Below are positions 1 through 11,087 of a stretch of DNA of 64,000 bases, one piece after another. This DNA is from Steromphala cineraria. Its lineage: Eukaryota > Mollusca > Gastropoda > Trochida > Trochidae. The translations under genes and the position numbers were made by a program. The notes under the pieces were generated by a model, which had not been told where the DNA came from, did not search any database, and was given only the letters and a program-made list of their open reading frames with translations. Within the stretch, counting starts at the first letter, position 1. Every line of letters starts with the position of its first letter. The DNA is taken from NCBI GenBank assembly GCA_916613615.1, contig OU744725.1, positions 56,361,075 through 56,425,074 on the forward strand, read 5' to 3'.

Positions 1-304
1 GAAAATTAATGGTTCCAACTGAAAGACAATGTATTTAAACTAAATGGAGCAGTTATAATTCAAATATGTAAGGTTCAGTTTAGCAATGCCATTTCTTTTT
101 CTTACACAAAATGATTTAAAGGTGTTCACAAAAAATGGCCGCCAATGGATTTTATGTGAATCTTCATACTTTGTCCTCCGACTATGGATGATTGACTTGT
201 GTAATGAGATTTTTGACACTGTCAATATAATACATTTAACATTAATACAATTATCAGAGAAAAATTTAAAATATAAAACTATCAAAAAACGTGCTACTGC
301 CCCT
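1..304 (-). mobile_element. MITE family A, truncated by window start
   Basis: Reverse-orientation copy of the commonest repeat here. Its right end carries the terminal motif ACGTGCTACTGCCCCT followed by TTAA at 305-308. Internal sequence matches the complete copy at 63633-63988 in reverse complement, including the block around 'ggccgccaatgg'. The left end lies outside the window. Confidence 0.85.
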
Positions 305-384
305 TTAAAGAGACACTCCTTGATTCCAAAATATATGTTTTGGCTTTCTTAGTGTCGAACCACTTATATAGCCCAAAATGGCCC

Positions 385-892
385 TTCCCCCGATAATCTT
401 CATCTTATGCGAAAACTCAGATCTTTCGATGTTAACCCCTCCGTCATGTCAACCTTTTATACAGCTTTTATTCAAAGCATATTAACATTTTCATTCCATT
501 GTTGATACGGGTCTCTCTCAGTTCATCTTAAATCTAAAGTTAACAAAATTGTGAACGCTGCGATTAAGATAGCCGGTGTCAAATCCGAGTGTTTAACTGA
601 TATATATGAGCGGCAAATCGTAAATCAAGCTGTCAAAGTAATATCTGACCCGACACATTACCTTCATTCAGAATATCGCCATTGTCCCTTCAGGATGACG
701 CTACAAAGTTCCAGTTTTGAAAACTAAGAGAGCCCGTACATCTCTTGTTCCAAACATAATATGACTATTAAATAAATGTGAAAAGAATTAACTTCATGTA
801 CATACATATTTCATCTGATTGTTCTCCTGTTCAAGCTGTGTTGATGTAAAACAAATTCCTGAAAAGGCAATAAAGTATTATTATTATTATTA
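385..892 (+). pseudogene. Non-LTR retrotransposon (LINE) 3' fragment, ORF2 C-terminus
   Basis: A translation from about 405 reads MRKLRSFDVNP, then a segment ending in ILTFSF, then VHLKSKVNKIVNAAIKIAG and HSEYRHCPFR. This resembles the region after the reverse transcriptase core in many animal LINEs, where a trailing 'LRSF..FY..F..S.LTFS' block precedes the stop. In-frame stops and shifts near 500 and 725 show it is dead. It ends in a TTA/ATT simple repeat at about 872-892, as expected of a LINE 3' tail. The 5' end is truncated. The clade cannot be set from this much sequence. Confidence 0.65.
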
Positions 893-1262
893 TGTAATAA
901 GTTCAAATTGTTTCCATGGAAACCAGAAAAATATATATTTAGAATAACCAAAGTTGCAAAAGGAATCACTCCTCAACTAGTTCTAAACACATATCAAGTT
1001 TTGTAAACACATATGGAATAGTTTTTGAGCTATAGCTATAAAATGGACTTACAAAGTTTTGCGGGGGACATAAAAAGAGTTTTGAAATTTTGACCTCTAT
1101 TTACTTTGATGGTTCTACTGCAATTCGTACATTTACTAAATGAACAAACTTCAGGTACACAACTGTGAAGTTGGTATTATTCAGGAAGAATATTATGTCT
1201 TATGATAAAAGGACATTCCAAACAATCGTGATATTCTACCATACTCAATAATCAGTAAGGCT
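893..1262. other. No recognisable feature
   Basis: AT-rich sequence between a LINE tail and a MITE. I see no coding, splice or repeat signal. Confidence 0.5.
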
Positions 1263-1266
1263 TTAA

Positions 1267-1621
1267 AGGGGCAGTAGCACGTTTTTTGATAATTTTATAT
1301 TTTAAAATTGTCACTGATAATTGTTAGTTAATGTTAAATGTATTATTTTGACAAAGTCAAATACTCATTACACATGTCAATCATCCATAGTTAGAGGCCA
1401 AAGCATGAAGATTCATACAAAATCCACTGGCGGCCATTTTGTGTGAACACCTTTAATTCATTTTGTTTAAGAAAAAGGAATCGCATGGCTAAAGTTTACA
1501 TTATATATTTGAATTAGTACTGCTCCAATTAGTTAAAATGCATTGTCTTTCAATGGGAACCATGAATTTTCATTTTCCTGACATCACCTTATATTTCCTT
1601 TTAAAATGTGCTACTGCCCCT
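1267..1621 (+). mobile_element. MITE family A, complete copy
   Basis: A 355-bp element with terminal inverted repeats AGGGGCAGTAGCACGTTTT at the left and the complementary end at the right. TTAA flanks both sides (1263-1266 and 1622-1625), a target duplication typical of piggyBac-type insertion. No transposase is encoded. Confidence 0.88.
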
Positions 1622-1733
1622 TTAAGCAACGAAACCTATCTATATGAATATGAAACTGTTGAATGCTGTTGAACGGTATCAGTAAGCTTTTCAGCAACAG
1701 TCAGTGTTTCTCGTAATAAAGACACCAATCATA

Positions 1734-2314
1734 TAAACTCATGTCCAAAAGAAACGATACCATACAAATCCCAAAATAACTCAATCCACTGCAGATAAAT
1801 AAGACTAAAACATAGTAATATCATTTCTTCAGAAGTCAACGTACGTCTATGCAAAATTTGGAAACATTATCTTTTCATGTTTGCGAGAAACATGCATTTG
1901 AAAAAATCATCGATCTGGAATCTCCTTAATTAGGCGAGATAGCAGATAGAAATTGGACACTTTCGCTTGTTTTAAAACGTTCTAGTGCAGTGACGCGTCA
2001 ACGAATTTATGTCAAATAAAGTGTATTATATCAACAACATTTTTTTCTGACATAAATTCAATACTTTATCAATTTTAAAGTGAAATGACAAAAGTTCTGT
2101 TCGTAAAACAATTTGAAATTTAGATTTATGCACTCCATGTACATTTGAAAAGACACAAAATCAAAAGTATCTTTTCCTGAAGAATGAAAATGTGCATACT
2201 TTTTTACACGATATATGCCTGTTAGACACACTTAAATTCGACTCTGTCAGGTTATAGAATTTTGTTTCGGACGACTTTGAAAACTTGGTATCGTTTCTTT
2301 TGGACATGAGTTTA
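1734..2314 (+). mobile_element. Family D TIR element, complete copy
   Basis: About 581 bp bounded by inverted repeats containing TGTCCAAAAGAAACGATACC (1740-1761 and 2288-2305). It is non-coding. Relatives lie at about 17822-19503 (heavily interrupted) and 23753-24295, whose ends read GGGGCAAAAG in place of the TGTCC start. The interior contains GTGACGCGTCA, the point at which the 17.8-kb relative is interrupted. Confidence 0.75.
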
Positions 2315-2340
2315 CGTTGTGTCTATACTCTTAGGGTCTC

Positions 2341-2771
2341 TGAAAAGGTGATGACAGAAGAATGAAACTGTATGGTTCGAATTGAATGATGATGTATTTA
2401 AATTAAATGAAACAGTAATAAATGTTTCATGTAAAATTCTGTCATGCCATTCCTTTGTTTAAAAAAAAAAAAGATGTTCACACAAAAATTGCCGTCAATG
2501 GACTTTATCTTTATCATTATAATTTATTTTTTGACTATGGATGATTGGTTTGTGCTTTTGACACTATCAAATTATTACATTTAGCACACAAAAAAGATGT
2601 TCACACAAAAATGGCCGTCAATGGACTTTATGTTTATCATTATAATTAATTTTTTGACTATGGATGATTGGTTTATGTTTTTAAATATCAAAAAAATACA
2701 TTTAGCATTTACGTCTAATTATCAGTGATAATTGCACATACAAAATTTTCACAAAACGTGCTACTGCCCCT
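2341..2771 (-). mobile_element. MITE family A with internal duplication
   Basis: Reverse-orientation copy ending ACGTGCTACTGCCCCT at 2771. A block of about 100 bp containing 'atggccgtcaatggac' and 'gactatggatgattgg' is present twice (about 2470-2570 and 2584-2690). The same flank precedes the copy at 62894-63296 in mirror orientation, so this insertion probably predates the inverted duplication. Confidence 0.7.
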
Positions 2772-2860
2772 TCAAGAGATTGGGAACTATGAGGAATTCT
2801 GAAACCATGTATTTACGGATACGTATTTACATAGGTTCTGTCTCAGTTCCTGAGTAAGCT

Positions 2861-3182
2861 CATTCTCTCCCCACAGAGGCGGATCAAGTCATGTTGATTA
2901 AGCCTCTGTTATATTACGCCGACTTTGTGCGATAGAATGGGAGATGCCTGATTCAATCAAATCAAAGTTGGTTGCTTCTTTTGGCTACGTAATCAAGTCA
3001 AAAGCATTGTGATATGAACCACCCTTTCCATGAGAGAAGCGTTGTCATTTGATAAAGAAATTCAAATGGATTGTGATACGGGTTTTTTCCGCCAGGGGAA
3101 ACTGCCGGAACCCACGGATTTCGGCGTAACAGAACAGAGGCTAAATCAACATGACTTGATCTGCCTCTGTGGGGAGAGGATG
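2861..3182 (+). mobile_element. MITE family C, complete copy with 9-bp TSD
   Basis: A 322-bp element with ends CATTCTCTCCCCACAGAGGC and its complement. The interior is also partly self-complementary around 'aacagaggct'. It is flanked by GAGTAAGCT at 2852-2860 and 3183-3191, a 9-bp target duplication as made by Mutator-like transposases. The mirror position in the right arm (62810-62818) carries a single uninterrupted GAGTAAGCT. Confidence 0.88.
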
Positions 3183-3201
3183 GAGTAAGCTTCTTAAATT
3201 T

Positions 3202-3224
3202 GGGGGGGGGGGGGGGGGGGGGGG
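3202..3224 (+). repeat. Poly-G run
   Basis: Twenty-three consecutive G followed by TGGG. The mirrored right-arm sequence has no matching run, so it is private or an assembly-length artefact. Confidence 0.95.
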
Positions 3225-3518
3225 TGGGTTCTCGTTGATCAAGGTGCCCTATATCTCAGCTTCACTCTGGACATATTTTTGAAGGTGGCATTTGTCTTTC
3301 GTTATGAAAAATTATAAGATTAGAAACTGATAAGAACTGACGAGAAAATTTATAAAAGATGTCAAACTCAAAGATTCAAGTTATGAACATAGTTTTCCAT
3401 TTCTTGAAAAGAATTATGCAAAAAGTTCAGTAACGAAGATTTTTGGTTTAAATCTTATTTTTGAGCAAGATTGTTGTAGGTCTTCATTCACACCTTGATG
3501 AAATGGTTTATTTCAGAG

Positions 3519-6500
3519 CTACCAAGAGGGTACAAGAAATTGAACGGGTCAAATAAAATCTTAAAGTTCTACAAGATACAAAAAAGGGCTGACGTTGCAA
3601 GGAAACATTGTATCCAAGACGGTGGTTCACTAGCACAATTCCAAAAAGGGTTCGACTGGAATCTGTTTAAACAGATATATGTGCCAAACGGATTGCTTGG
3701 TAAGGTTTTGAAGAAGATATATAGGCGGTCTGTAAAATATGGATTAGAAGCGTTAAATGGATCAATGAAATATGACATTACGGAAAGAAATCTCCTATAG
3801 ACAATAGGTCATCTTAGATTATGAGTAATAAACAATAAATGAAAGTGTGAGGCAGGAAATAGTTAAGCGCCGCTTCAGGGGCATCATAAACACATGGATG
3901 TAAGACAGGCAAAATAAACTATTAAAAAAAATTTCAGTTATCAACGGTAGCAAAAATACAGACAGTTTACATTATATAGGATCAAAGGATGTTGAAGATG
4001 TGACTAATTGAGCTCGGATAAACATCTTGTTGTAGAACAGTACATGTAAGGCTTTTTAAAGGGGAAATTCTTTTGTGAGAGTATACCCAACATACTTGAT
4101 GTGCTGTTTCGAGGGTAATACGGTTTGATGTACCATATTTGTAGTTCCCCCTGGGGAGTAAGGCATGGGATTAAACTGGTACACACACGACACAGGCCGT
4201 ATTGGAAGAGGGTGATGCTTTTAACATATACATACACTTTTTAAGACCAAGTAATCTCTTTTTTTAATAGAAACGATTAACGTCAATGTTCCTGTGCATA
4301 AGCATCAGGGAATTTGAGCTCGTATTGCAATCTGCTATGTAAGGTCTTTCGTCACGTTTCCGTAGAAGTTTACACACTAACTTTCATTTAAAACGATTGT
4401 GTGAAGACCGCTGCATGAAATCAGCTTTCATGCAAGACAACCATTACTGGCATTCAGGCTTGTGCTGTTCACGGTGAGTCTAAATTCTTTCTCGATTTTA
4501 TCAATTAAATAAATTTCGATCAACAGTTCCATATTTGTTAATACTGAGACCTAACGTCGACCATCATGAGAGGACCTGTGCAATTAATGATGAATCAAAT
4601 CAGTGTCACCAACAGATCGAATTCGCCTATTTGGTTTAATAGTACCTTCAAAACACATTCTCTTCCCACAGAGGCAGATCACGTCAAGAACTGATGATAC
4701 AGCCTCTGTCATATTACGCCGAAATCCGTGGGTCCCGGCAGTTTCCCCGGCGGAAAAAACTTGCACAACAATCCATTTGAATTTCTTTATCGCATGGAAA
4801 GGGTGTTCATATCACAATGCCTTTACCATCATTTAGTAGCGAAAATGATGATTTAAGATCAGATTGCACAACTAACTTTAATTGTCTCCAATTTGGCATC
4901 TCCCATTCTATCCCAGAAACTCGGCGTAATATAACAGAGGCTGTATCAATATTTCAAGCCTTGATCTGCCTCTGTGGGGAGAGAATGCCAAAACATAGAA
5001 CATTCTTCCAACCACAGGGACATGTATCGCTTAAATACAGCGTTAGAAAGACATACATACTCATAGGCCCTACCCTAATACTATATATAAGAGCACAGTG
5101 ACATGTATCGCTTAAATACAGCGTTAGAAAGATATACATACTCATAGGCCCTACCCTAATACTATATATAAGAACAGTGACATGTATCGCTTAAATACAG
5201 CGTTAGAAAGACATACATACTCATAGGCCCTACCCTAATACTATATATAAGGACATACATACACATAGGCCCTACCCTAATACTATATATAAGAATATAG
5301 TATTAGGGTAGGGCCTATGAGTATGTATGTCTTTCTAACGCTGTATTTAAGCGATACATGTCCCTGTGCTCCCAACTGCATTGCCTGACCGTGTGGTTCC
5401 ACCAAGCTCCTGGCAGGAACTCGTTATAGCCGTTCGTGACTGACAGAAAGTTTAAGCAGGAGCTTCAGGGTCTCATTGGCACCACGAGAAGACGATGTGC
5501 ATTGCTAGATACACGTTGTTGACTCGAAAACAAATTTCAGCTTCATTGACAGTTTCTTTGCTTGGTGGTTTATTCATGTGAAATGAAAGCAAATTTATTT
5601 CTGAATTGTGGAAATCATATTTCAACAGATGTGCAAAAAGATTTATATGAGTTCTCATTACAATTAACATGTTCTGTAAATTCTGTAATATCTAGAATAC
5701 ATTCGATGGTCTATCTCTCACTATACCGTTCTTTCCCTCTTTTCCCTGATCCTTTCTAACCCGTTCTCTATGATCTGTCGTATCTCTTTTGGATGACAAC
5801 ATCCACGCGATAAATAGCTGAAAACACGTTAAACACCAACTCGCTCATCCTGCTACATCAGCGTATATGTCTCCGCTAAAGCTACAACCTATCCCCTGAT
5901 ATCCTCCTATGGTCTTCTGTCGTAACTCTGACGGGTGGTTGCTTAGCGTTATTTATAGCCTGTCTGTTTCCGTCAAACTACTTCGAACTCCATACACTGT
6001 TGTCTAGTGATGTCGCACGTGGAAATCTAAGAGCGCGCGATTTGGAGTTTAGCGGGAGACGGCAATGAGAATCAGATTTAATATCTAATAGCACACCTAT
6101 TGGTTAATTTGAATCACGAGGTGAGCACGCGGAACGAAGCCAAGAAACTAGTTTGCCGCTATCGCTGAAAGGGCATCATTTGATTGGCTTGCTATATATA
6201 GCGATACGACAGAAGACCATAGGAGGATATCAGGGGATAGGTTGTAGCTTTAGCGGAGACATATACGCTGATGTAGCAGGATGCAACTCGCTCACCCTAA
6301 CATATTCCAAATAACTACAGTCGTCAACAGACGTTTGTTATATTACTATACTTCTAGTTCTGTGATGAAGTTTTATGCTCACTCACTCACACATGTACTT
6401 AATAATATGATTTTAAACACTTATTTTTTAAGTTACATATCTCATCGAAAGTGTAAAGCATTTTGTATTTGTTTCATATGTTTCAACAAAGGCTCATTTC

Positions 6501-6935
6501 AATATGCATTTTACTAAATGACTTCCACCAGAAATATTTGAAAATTTCGGAACGTTTTTAAACCCTTGTTGATAAAGTTGGACTCAATACCTGATATCAC
6601 AGCTAATTAGATGCAATGCAATTTTGTCACCGCAAAGCCTAACAAATGTACTGATTACTGTTGTGATATATATTGAACACAATTGTTTACATTGTTTACA
6701 TTTAATTGAATTTTCAGATTGTACTTGGATTGCTCTTTTTTATGACCGGAAAGAAGATCAATTCTTGTGGGCTGACGGGGAGTTGTTCAAAGACTCAGAA
6801 CGTTGGGTCAACTATGAACCAAGCAAGGGGACAATTTTCTTTGATGAAAACTGTGTCTGCTTTGTATCTGGATATCAATTCAGGGATATGTTATGCGACA
6901 GGAAACACAAATTCGTTTGTGAATTAAATATCTAA
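3519..6935 (+). CDS. Lectin locus A: C-type lectin domain, two exons seen
   Basis: Exons 3519-3699 (181 nt) and 6718-6935 (218 nt) join in phase 1 and encode 132 residues ending CELNI. The first exon follows TTTCAGAG and ends G|GTAAGG; the second follows TTTTCAG and ends in TAA. Visible CTLD landmarks are KHCIQDGGSLA (first conserved Cys), WIALFYD in the WIGL position, WADG, EPSKG in the EPN/QPD position, DENCVC, FRDMLC in the WND..C position and KFVCELNI. All four canonical cysteines are present. The residues are EPS rather than EPN or QPD and FRD rather than WND, so classical calcium-dependent sugar binding is doubtful. No signal-peptide exon was found upstream; it may lie before the window or be lost. 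The in-frame ATG at 3495 sits in intronic sequence and is unlikely to be the start. The 3-kb intron is full of MITEs. Confidence 0.8.
4656..4987 (+). mobile_element. MITE family C copy
   Basis: Ends CATTCTCTTCCCACAGAGGC and GCCTCTGTGGGGAGAGAATG, with an imperfect internal palindrome. Flanks show a near-duplication of CAAAACA. Frames through it that look open are by-products of the element. Confidence 0.82.
5013..5368. repeat. Tandem-plus-inverted hairpin array
   Basis: Starts CACAGGGACATG and ends CATGTCCCTGTG, so the whole block has inverted termini. Inside, a unit of about 80 bp (catgtatcgcttaaatac ... ctaatactatatataag) is repeated directly at 5021, 5102 and 5181, followed by a partial unit at 5253-5292 and one inverted unit at 5293-5363. 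The inverted unit can pair with any direct unit in a stem of about 68 bp. Each unit holds TATATATAAG. The right arm lacks it, so it is private to the left arm. Confidence 0.9.
5690..5845 (+). repeat. Family E repeat fragment (3' part)
   Basis: Shares 'tctatctctcactat', 'ctcttttggatg.caacatccacg' and 'aacacgttaaac' with 15360-15511. It is interrupted by the element at 5846-6283 and resumes after 6292. Probably a short interspersed or LINE-tail repeat; not assigned. Confidence 0.55.
5846..6283 (+). mobile_element. Non-autonomous TIR element with 9-bp TSD
   Basis: A 438-bp element with near-perfect inverted termini of about 79 bp, starting CATCCTGCTACATCAGCG and ending CGCTGATGTAGCAGGATG. It is flanked by CAACTCGCT at 5837-5845 and 6284-6292. 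Long TIRs plus a 9-bp duplication point to the Mutator/MULE group. No open frame is present, so it needs a transposase from elsewhere. Confidence 0.88.
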
Positions 6936-7015
6936 TTCATTAAGCAGCTACTCTGGCAGTTGTATGGACTTTTACATGCCAAACTTCTATTATTAATTTC
7001 ACAGATATCAACTTC

Positions 7016-7021
7016 AATAAA
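7016..7021 (+). promoter_or_regulatory. Poly(A) signal of lectin locus A
   Basis: AATAAA 81 bp after the TAA stop of locus A, the first canonical signal downstream. Confidence 0.6.
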
Positions 7022-7409
7022 ACTGGATTTTACTCATTCCAGTTCATTGGGGGTAAATGATGTTATTACATTTTACCTTGCTTGATATTCATTTAACGTT
7101 TGACTTATTTCGATTATGTAACGATTTGATAAACATAAATAAAAATATACTGAAAAAGCTTTGTCGTTGGTGTGATTTGAAGGATAAGGCTCGACTGTTA
7201 CTAAAAGGTTTCATTACAAAGATTATCGGTTTTGGAACAATATGAAGGTATAAAATCGAGATAATGATCAAAATCCGATCAGTGGTGTGCGTCAATTTGT
7301 TAACGTAGTTTTGGAAACATCTAAGGCAGCAAGAAGAATACAAATATGTTGATAGTGTTTGTTTAGTAGTAAAAATAGCTATGTAGCTAATCAGGCTTGC
7401 TATTCATTT

Positions 7410-7745
7410 TGCCTCCGAGACTTATAAGGGGCCACAGGGCCACCAAAGCTACAATTTATAATCTTCACTAGTCAATGAGTCTGTTAAAAAAGTTTCAGCT
7501 TTCCAGGCCTTTTGCTTCTGGAGAAGAAGATGAAAATATGTTTTTAGGGCGTGGTCCCTGTGGCACTTATGAGGGGCCACAGGACCACCAAAGCACCAAT
7601 TTATAATCCACACTAGTCAAGGAGTCTGTACACAAAGTATCAGCTTTCTAGGCCTTATGGTTCTGGAGAAGAAGATGAAAATAGGTTTTAAGGATGTGGC
7701 CCCAGTAGCCCTTAATAGTAATTCTGATAATATCTCCACTAACCT
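7410..7745 (-). repeat. About 165-bp repeat, two tandem units
   Basis: Two units each contain 'aagtttcagctttctaggcct', 'ctggagaagaagatgaaaat' or close variants and 'tggccc' motifs. The same family occurs as about four units at 21,800-22,440 and as a reverse-oriented fragment at 56,845-57,070. Function unknown; common-looking intergenic mollusc repeat. Confidence 0.7.
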
Positions 7746-8295
7746 CTGGAACCAAGCAGGGCGCAATGCGATTCATTAATTACCTCCCCTGAGTGGCATA
7801 TCGTCCAATGAGGTATTTACGCTGCCTCCAGCAGCGTGCCAAGCGCATGGCTTCTTCATGACACACACCCGCTTCGTCGATAAACAAAAATGGCAACCCA
7901 AGTGATATATTTCGAGACTGTATGTTCTCGGTTTAACATCGAAAGGTTTCAGGAAAAGATACTGAGAAATATTGTTTTAGAGGAGCGAAGTGTTTTTGTC
8001 TATCAATCGATTTGTTATCTAGCATTCCCAAATGTTCGTCAAGAGAATACCTCTAACTGTTAAGATTGTAATCGTGTGACCTTTGACTTAAATTATGAAA
8101 GAGTGAGTGAGTTTGGATTTAACGTGCTGTCAGCATTATTCCAGCTGCCATCCAAATTTAAGAGAGGAGATAGATCCAAGAGAAAAATATTGTGCAAGGA
8201 ACTTTAAACATAAGTGCCTAAATAACCGCTGGTAGGTAGATTCATGTATTTTTGGAATGTTTCTGACTTCATTATATGCCATCCCACTTGATTCT
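7746..8295. other. Unassigned intergenic sequence
   Basis: No gene seen. At 8100-8150 is 'gagtgagtgagtttggatttaacgtgctgtcagcattattccag' in broken form, a motif class that recurs in mollusc genomes; only a short remnant is present. Confidence 0.4.
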
Positions 8296-8690
8296 AAACC
8301 TTGTTGCGGTGTGGTGGTTTATGTGCTTCGATGACCCTGGGGGCATGCCAGATAGAGCTCAAATCAGTCTAAGTAAACCTAGCCTCACTATTATCCGTTA
8401 CACTGCTATACTGAGTCTAGAAAGGTCTGGTTGAGGGTCGCGTCAGCCAACCTTTCTGCGACCTATGACCCTCCAACGTTATACGTGCGAAGGCACACTA
8501 TTGTGGCTTGGTAAGATCAGTTCTGATTGGTCAACTTGGTCACATGGGCTGACGCGACTCTCAACCTGGAGCTCAAATGCTCTTGGCAGGGTCAACTAGA
8601 AACCAGACCAAATTTGTGTCGTTCTAAAACCTGCTTTCTATCCCTCACTATGCCTTTTTTCATCTGTCTTCTATTCTGTCGAACTTATTG
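8296..8690 (+). repeat. Family E repeat copy, interrupted
   Basis: Shares 'gtggtgtggtggttt', 'gagctcaaatg', 'gcagggtcaactag' and 'tctatccctcactatgcc' with 15215-15511. It is interrupted by a 204-bp insertion at 8365-8568. Confidence 0.55.
8365..8568. mobile_element. 204-bp insertion with 10-bp TSD
   Basis: Flanked by GAGCTCAAAT at 8355-8364 and 8569-8578. The interior includes an inverted pair, GGTCGCGTCAGCC near 8437 and GGCTGACGCGAC near 8548. The ends (CAGTCTAAG and CTCAACCTG) are only loosely complementary. Likely a small non-autonomous DNA element. Confidence 0.6.
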
Positions 8691-9990
8691 CTTTGGGGTC
8701 CAGAGACCCCAAAGTTATGTCACATTTGATATTGAAAACTAATGGCAGAAGGTTCTCTCTATATTACTCTTGGAAACTTCAAAGAGAAGTTTCAGCCAAT
8801 GATATTTGTTTTAAGCATATCCTGGTATTTCGAACGACCAATGGACAGAGCTGTAGCAAATTTATACCCACGTGACTATGCGGGTGGTACAAAATAATTG
8901 GCAAGCTTTAATTTGGAATCTGATTATTATAATAATGTTTTGATGTAAAATGTATCGTATATTTTTTTAACAATACATGGATGAGCGTTTACACCCTTAA
9001 TAGATATCAATTTTGCATATGGATGTAATCTGTTTTGTAGTTATTCGGTGTATTTTTTTTGCATTCCACATTCGGAAACAACATTCCATTTTTGTATCAA
9101 CAAGGAATTCGGTTCCTTCAATTGTTTTACTATAACCTGAGCGCTGAATGTCCCGCCTTGTCAATGACTGATCGTTCACTCAATGCATGTCATCGCTTCA
9201 CGGAAAAATGGTACTGAACAGGCCATTATCAAATTTCATGTTTCAAACCATAAAGTTATGGATGATTAATTTACAATTAAAGGTGACTTTCGAAGAAAGT
9301 ATCGACATAGGGCCTAAAGTATGATAAAATATTCTTAAATTTTATATTATAACACAATGACAATTATGAACTTGTAGCTGAGATCATTTCTGAATTTATC
9401 AGCAACTTTCGGCTTTAATTCGATCAACACTCAATTAAGGAAAATTATTCTTGCATTCTTGTTAATGTAATTAACCTGAAAGTCAATTGGAAATTCGTGG
9501 AGTTTAAACTAAATTTGCGGGTATTGGAAAACAATGGATCCCGGAAAGTTTACTAGCGCAACTATTTATCTTCTAATAAATCACTGGCTCTTGTATTTAA
9601 CTCCCCGTCAGCTATTTTTTAAAGCAACATAAATTTGAATTACCGTAATAATGTTTAAAAATTTATATCATAATTGAGATAGGAGACGTATCTATCATTG
9701 TTGGAATTTAAGCAGAACGAACGAGATGTTTTACTATGTACATAGTGTACAGAATACTATCAAAACAAGGCAAAAGTGAGCGCAGCTCACATACCCCCGC
9801 CTGTAGTTTGACCGCCTTTCTTTGATGAAAATAGTGAAAAGTCATATGTTCTGATAAGTCCATGGATTGTTACCGTATTTTTCCATCACATGATATAGAA
9901 AATAACATTAAAATTTATTTGTCCGAATAGCTGTGAACTGGTATAACTATAAATGTTTTTCAACAAACTCTCACCTTCCATTCAGTTCCA
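8691..9990. other. No recognisable gene
   Basis: About 1.3 kb of AT-rich sequence without splice-bounded coding potential or a repeat matched elsewhere in the window. Confidence 0.4.
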
Positions 9991-9996
9991 TGTAGG

Positions 9997-10075
9997 TCAA
10001 TTTATATTCCAATATATGTATTCTTTGCAGTGGTACAAATTAACATTCCAATATATGTATTCTTTGCAGTGGTAA
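9997..10075 (+). repeat. Tandem duplication, about 43 bp
   Basis: The string 'ttccaatatatgtattctttgcagtggta' occurs twice, beginning near 10007 and near 10045, with similar flanks. Confidence 0.85.
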
Positions 10076-10239
10076 CAACATCAGTCATGTTCTATGTTCA
10101 TACAGTGTCCATATGAGTATCACAATAGGTCACAATCCCTTTCTTTTGGTTACTTCCCAAAAGATAACTTTAAGGCAAAACAGTCACATTTACAATGTTT
10201 ATACGGTATGTGTTAGTCATTAGGAAATATATTTACAAG

Positions 10240-10920
10240 CTTGATCCTCAACCTTGTTTTCAGAATTATTGGAATTAAAACCCCTAAAAGGCACAACAGC
10301 ATCATATAGGTTCCAAGTGGTATAGTTTTTAAATTATGATCCGGAAACGACACAAAGTACGAATATCGGACCGTTTTTGGTCTCAATTTCAAAAATTATT
10401 TGAACGTTGGAGGTGAAATCCCTAAAAGGCACAACAGCATCATGTAGACTACTGTCATACCAAATTTGAAGTTTCCAAGTGGTATATTTTTTTAATTATG
10501 CTCCGGAAATGAGACTAAGTCCAGAAATCGGACGGTTTTTGGTCAAAATTTCAAAATTTATTATTATAAATTCAAAAAATATAGCTAAAGACTGAAACTA
10601 AATTACCAATTTTCACCAAATTTGCTATACATCTTTTTCATATCATGTAGATGTGCCTTTTTGGGGTTTCAACTTTCTTTCAATTTTACAAATTTTTGTT
10701 TCCATGGCAACAGTTTGGAATTTGTCAATTAAGGAAAGGGTTAGTTTCCGGAGCTAAAGGCATAAACTACAAGACCAATCTGCACAAAATTTGGTGTACA
10801 TCCTCATCATATGTAGATGTGCCTTTTACAGGTTTCAACTTCTTTTAAATCATGTATTTTTGGGTATCCATGGCAACAGTTTGGACTTTGTCATTTTGAA
10901 GGGAAGGGTTAGTTTTTATG
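10240..10920. repeat. Dispersed repeat associated with the DIRS region
   Basis: Contains two diverged units with 'cctaaaaggcacaacagcatcat' and 'agtttccaagtggtat' (10285-10345 and 10420-10500), and two with 'gatgtgccttt' plus 'ccatggcaacagtttgg' (10650-10730 and 10812-10890). Related sequence lies at about 30,815-30,880 and loosely at 51,380-51,620. Confidence 0.55.
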
Positions 10921-10928
10921 AAAAACTA

Positions 10929-11087
10929 CAGTAGAACACTGATATTGCGAACAATCGGATACAGCGAACAAATTTTCAAGTCCTGTCCCTATATAATATT
11001 ATCTAAATTAAATGCGTATAGCAAAAACCGGATATAGCGAACTAAATTCTTTGGTCCCTTGGAGTTCGTTGTATCCGTGTTCTACTG
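10929..11087. mobile_element. 159-bp MITE with TA duplication
   Basis: Ends CAGTAGAACAC and GTGTTCTACTG with TA on both sides (10927-10928 and 11088-11089). Inner arms also pair (gatat.gcgaac with gttcg.tgtatcc). TA target sites and a CAGTAGAAC terminus fit Tc1/mariner, pogo/Tigger-like families. Confidence 0.75.

Larger units (their letters stand above)
3700..6717 (+). other. Intron 2 of lectin locus A
   Basis: Canonical GT (3700) to AG (6717). Arm-homologous stretches at about 3,830-4,560 and 5,400-5,690 match 60,480-61,200 and 59,930-60,220 in reverse. Between and after them are MITE C (4656-4987), a hairpin array (5013-5368), and a Mutator-type element (5846-6283) inserted into a family E fragment. 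No further exon is seen. Confidence 0.7.

Noticed and set aside
3495..3518. ATG at 3495 as the start of lectin A
   Set aside because: Upstream of the conserved acceptor CAGAG and outside the 181-nt exon shared by all copies; no signal peptide follows.
4817..5145. Open frames on both strands
   Set aside because: Produced by MITE C ends and the 80-bp hairpin array.
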